A program made the translations under genes and the position numbers. This document shows positions 8,054 through 10,313 of a DNA stretch of 10,313 bases, in pieces; within the stretch, counting starts at the first letter, position 1; each line of letters starts with the position of its first letter. The notes under the pieces are model-generated. The model did not search any database and was not told the origin of the DNA. It was given only the letters and a program-made list of their open reading frames with translations. Source of the DNA: Larix sibirica (taxonomy: Eukaryota > Streptophyta > Pinopsida > Pinales > Pinaceae); contig NWUY0303878834.1 in assembly GCA_004151065.3 (NCBI GenBank), forward strand, positions 1 to 10,313, read 5' to 3'.

Positions 8054-8249
8054 GCGAGGTGTTAGGCATTCCTATCTTGGGGGTGCCACCTCCACATATA
8101 ATCTTGTGTGTCTCTTTGAAAATATTGGCTAAGTGTTGAACTAGTTAAATGTGTTAACTGTTGTGAATTGGATAAGTAAAGAACAGCACATGAGATATAT
8201 TTGTTAAAGTGGTTAAGTGAGTTCTGCAAGTTAGGTGTAGTCTATCGGG

Positions 8250-8264
8250 ATCCCAACTTGGGAT
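8250..8264. repeat. 15-base palindrome ATCCCAACTTGGGAT
   Basis: A perfect dyad of 7 + 1 + 7 bases within the LTR/leader region. The loop is too short for a hairpin, so a protein-binding site or chance is more likely. Confidence 0.4.
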
Positions 8265-9000
8265 GGTCTCACTGTTGGAAAGGGAGACTTGAGTAGTGTA
8301 ACAAAACCTATTGGAAGGAAAACGAACTTCGGTTCTAAGTCGGGCTGGTAACCCCGTGATAGGGTGTATCGGAGCACGATTAAAATGTTTGGCCAACAAT
8401 AAATCTCTTCATCGATACAGATAGGAGTTTCCAAGGGTTGTTGCAGTCGGACATAGGTGTGGAAGAAATCCGTTGAGTGACAGGAGGTGACACTGCATTC
8501 AATGCACCCGACATGGCTTTGGGTGAGCATAGGGAAAAACGACCGACAAAGAAGCGCCCGTGAGGTAGGGTGCTTGGCAACAGACATGCAAGGGTGAAGT
8601 GCATCAAAATTGACGAATTTGGATAGGAGGGGTGTTGGGAAGTTTTGGAAAGTGTGAAGAGATAGCGACTTGGGAGTGCCCTAAGCAGCAAAGCACCCAA
8701 AAAGAAAGTGATGTGCCAACCAAGTTGCAGACACTGATAGTAAGGTAACTTGGGTGAGTTAGACAAAATCAGTAGACCAAGACTTTTCGTGTTGGAAGTG
8801 TAGATGGGTAATGATGCCCAAGGCATTGCAGCACTCGGTAGGAGTGCGCCCTCACTAACTGGATTGGGACGTTGATTTCAGATGATGAGATCCAATTTTG
8901 TAGACTCCTTATCGGATTCAGTGGATGGGTGAGAAGTTCCCAAGCAATCGACACACTTCAGTTGAAGTGCGCTCAACAAGAGTAGGTGCTCACATCATAC

Positions 9001-10009
9001 ATGACTAGGTTCGCAATGGGAAAGTGCACTGCAAAAAATATGTTGGAGTTGGAAGCAGACCCAATTGTTGGATCAAATGCGGAAGATGTCTTGCAACATG
9101 AAGACAGTGATGGTGAGCCGATGCCAAAAACTCCCAAGGTGAAGACCAAGCTTGCATCACTTTAAAAGAGTGTGGAGTAGATGATTACTACTCTTTGCAA
9201 GCATGACGAGAAGACAAAAACCATGGGGGAAGAGTCGATGGATCGTATGTGTAAGACATTCAATGAGGTTGTAAATGAGTGTTGAGCCACAACGGATGTG
9301 CTAGCATAAGAAATAAGAAATTATACAGATGACAGGGTTATAAAACTTGAAGGTTTAGTGCGGGAATGTATGATCAAGGGAGCAAGACGAAACCATCAAT
9401 TTGTTGAATCGAACTGTGGTAAGTGGGAATGGTTCAAGAACACCTATGCAGATAAGGATGAAGGATCCCAAACCGTATGATGGGAGTTAGAATGCCATGG
9501 TACTTAGAACCTTTTGTTGCGATGTAGAGAAGTACTTGGAACATCTGAACATGAGTTACGATGAGACCAAGGTAAATGATGTTGCTATGTTTCTCACATG
9601 CATAATGAAACCATGGTGGAGAAACTAAGCAAAAGATATGGCAGAGGGTCGCGAGACAAAACGGGTAGAGAATTGGACTCAGATGAAGGTTGCGTTAAAG
9701 GCATAGTTTGGACTAGGGAACCAAGGGTGGGTTTCTCAAAATGGGATTATGAAGCTCAAGCATGTCAGGAGTGTCAAATACTACATTAAAGCCTACATAA
9801 TCCTCGTGCTAGAGATAAAGGACATGAGTGATGAAGACATGCTTTATCACTTCATGAAGGGGTCATGGCCCCAAGTGTAGATGCAAGATTTATGGCACCA
9901 ATGTGTGTAGACCCTTTCCACATCAATATCAACAACCAATAAGCTTCTTGACTACCACATAGAAGGAAAAGAAGAGTCTAATATTGAATAAGATGATTTT
10001 AACACCTAA
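9001..10009 (+). pseudogene. Degenerate gag of a Ty3/gypsy-like LTR retrotransposon
   Basis: From ATG 9001 (in-frame stop just upstream at 8983-8985) one frame runs to about 9370. It then shifts and continues in a single frame from about 9380 to 10009. The second part has the retrotransposon gag core: RMKDPKPYDG (9455-9484), CCDVEKYLEHLNMSYDE, KPWW (9608-9619), ENWTQMKVALKA, IMKLKHVRSVKYYIKAY, LEIKDMSDEDMLYHFMKG and NKLLDYHIEGKEE. Gag packages the element RNA in cytoplasmic particles. Eleven in-frame stops are visible (9163, 9178, 9283, 9307, 9488, 9626, 9704, 9878, 9908, 9989, 10007), against only one clear frameshift. No intact CCHC zinc knuckle follows. Several TAG codons stand where I would expect Gln, for example A-stop-F at 9704. 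The N-terminal part (9001-9370) is acidic and not diagnostic, and is joined to gag by frame and position. Confidence 0.82.
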
Positions 10010-10171
10010 ATCTCTCACATATGTGACATTTTGGTGATTCTTGCAATAAGGTGTCAACAACATATAGAATGCAGCTCACAAAAGGTATCCTCAACAAATC
10101 CAAAAGGAAACATGAGTCCAAAAGTGGCCAAAAACACTCAAAAGAAGATTTCACATGGCTAAACCATTATT
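10010..10171 (+). pseudogene. Possible basic gag tail
   Basis: After the last gag stop, another frame (10027-10171) reads HFGDSCNKVS, then a Lys/Ser-rich stretch (KSKRKHESKSGQKHSKED) ending at TAA. Gag proteins often end with a zinc knuckle and basic residues. The GDSCNK piece vaguely recalls a knuckle, but the required C-x2-C-x4-H-x4-C is not present, so this is weak. Confidence 0.25.
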
Positions 10172-10313
10172 AACCTGCGCTACATCGCATGTTATCGATT
10201 TAGTTCTCGCGCGATACTTGTGTGGATTTTCCTTTGATAGACACATGACTGTCAAAATGGTGGTACCACCTACTTTCCACGATGCAATGAAGGCTCTTCA
10301 AAGCCCCATCACC
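10155..10313 (+). CDS. Short unidentified open frame, runs off the window edge
   Basis: From ATG 10155 a frame of 53 codons is open to the last base, with residues MAKPLLTCATSHVIDLVLAR at its start and VVPPTFHDAMKALQSPIT at its end. Upstream in phase it is open back to a TGA at 10113-10115. I do not recognise it. It does not look like a retroviral protease (no DTG/DSG), which would be expected after gag. It may be chance, a frame-shifted part of the element, or a neighbouring gene that continues beyond the window. Confidence 0.2.
   Translation, partial: MAKPLLTCATSHVIDLVLARYLCGFSFDRHMTVKMVVPPTFHDAMKALQSPIT

Larger units (their letters stand above)
7205..9000 (+). other. Probable LTR plus untranslated leader, no gene
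   Basis: About 1.8 kb without a protein I can recognise. Open frames on both strands have no family motifs and overlap one another, so I treat them as chance. The region has purine-rich, G-rich plus-strand sequence with recurring words such as ACCCAAG and GCATGG, two strong TATA boxes (7696 and 8041), an inverted repeat at 7750-7786 and a palindrome at 8250-8264. The end of the LTR (CA) and a primer-binding site could not be fixed. Confidence 0.5.
7205..10110 (+). mobile_element. 5' part of a Ty3/gypsy-like LTR retrotransposon (LTR, leader, gag)
   Basis: The assignment rests on the gag pseudogene at 9001-10009, which carries a retrotransposon gag core. The upstream 1.8 kb is non-coding, GC-richer than its flank, and contains TATA boxes, as expected of an LTR plus leader. 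The left end is placed at the composition break; the first bases there are TG (7205-7206), the usual LTR start, but with only one LTR in the window this cannot be confirmed. No primer-binding site complementary to initiator Met tRNA (TGGTATCAGAGC type) was found, so the LTR/leader boundary is unknown. Protease, reverse transcriptase and integrase would lie beyond 10313 if present. Confidence 0.65.

Noticed and set aside
8346-8364. TGGTAACCCCGTGATAGGG as a tRNA primer-binding site
   Set aside because: It starts with TGG but its complement does not give a plausible tRNA 3' end (no T-arm TTCGA-like sequence at the right distance), and it does not match initiator Met.
8154-8954. Several minus-strand frames, the longest 148 codons
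   Set aside because: They run opposite to gag, overlap each other in different phases and show no domain. The plus strand is stop-rich and purine-rich there, which lengthens antisense frames by chance.
1-10313. CRISPR array, tRNA, rRNA, bacterial operon or defence system
   Set aside because: No regularly spaced repeats, no cloverleaf-like sequence noticed, no Shine-Dalgarno-led gene series. All recognisable proteins are plant retrotransposon remnants.

Overview
The window looks like intergenic DNA from a land plant with a large, repeat-rich nuclear genome. A gymnosperm is plausible, but the sequence does not prove it. The evidence is two plant-type LINE retrotransposons (reverse transcriptase, a plant zf-RVT zinc-binding domain and a C-terminal RNase H) and the 5' part of a Ty3/gypsy-like LTR retrotransposon. 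All three are broken by in-frame stops and frameshifts. I see no intact cellular gene, no tRNA or rRNA, no CRISPR array and nothing prokaryotic.

Layout. (1) 1-1114, minus strand: a decayed reading frame with a Cys/His-rich part followed by a coiled coil and a short hydrophobic tail. I do not recognise the family. (2) 1158-3146, minus strand: LINE-A, a 5'-truncated element running from the end of the reverse transcriptase through zf-RVT to RNase H. (3) 3147-about 6712, plus strand: LINE-B, from the linker upstream of the reverse transcriptase to a 3' UTR. It belongs to a different LINE family from LINE-A and meets it head to head with no visible spacer. (4) 6713-7205: very AT-rich DNA with a 45-bp direct repeat, whose second copy ends at a sharp composition change. 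(5) 7206-about 9000: probable LTR and leader with two TATA boxes and no recognisable gene. (6) 9001-about 10171: a gag pseudogene with many single-codon stops. (7) 10155-10313: a short unidentified frame that is open to the window edge.

Nothing here acts as a working pathway. The elements are independent insertions in different states of decay. LINE-A retains longer open stretches than LINE-B. The gag copy is damaged mainly by substitutions of the kind expected from methylcytosine deamination. I found no convincing undescribed system. The items most worth checking are the unrecognised minus-strand coiled-coil/Cys-His frame and the head-to-head LINE junction.
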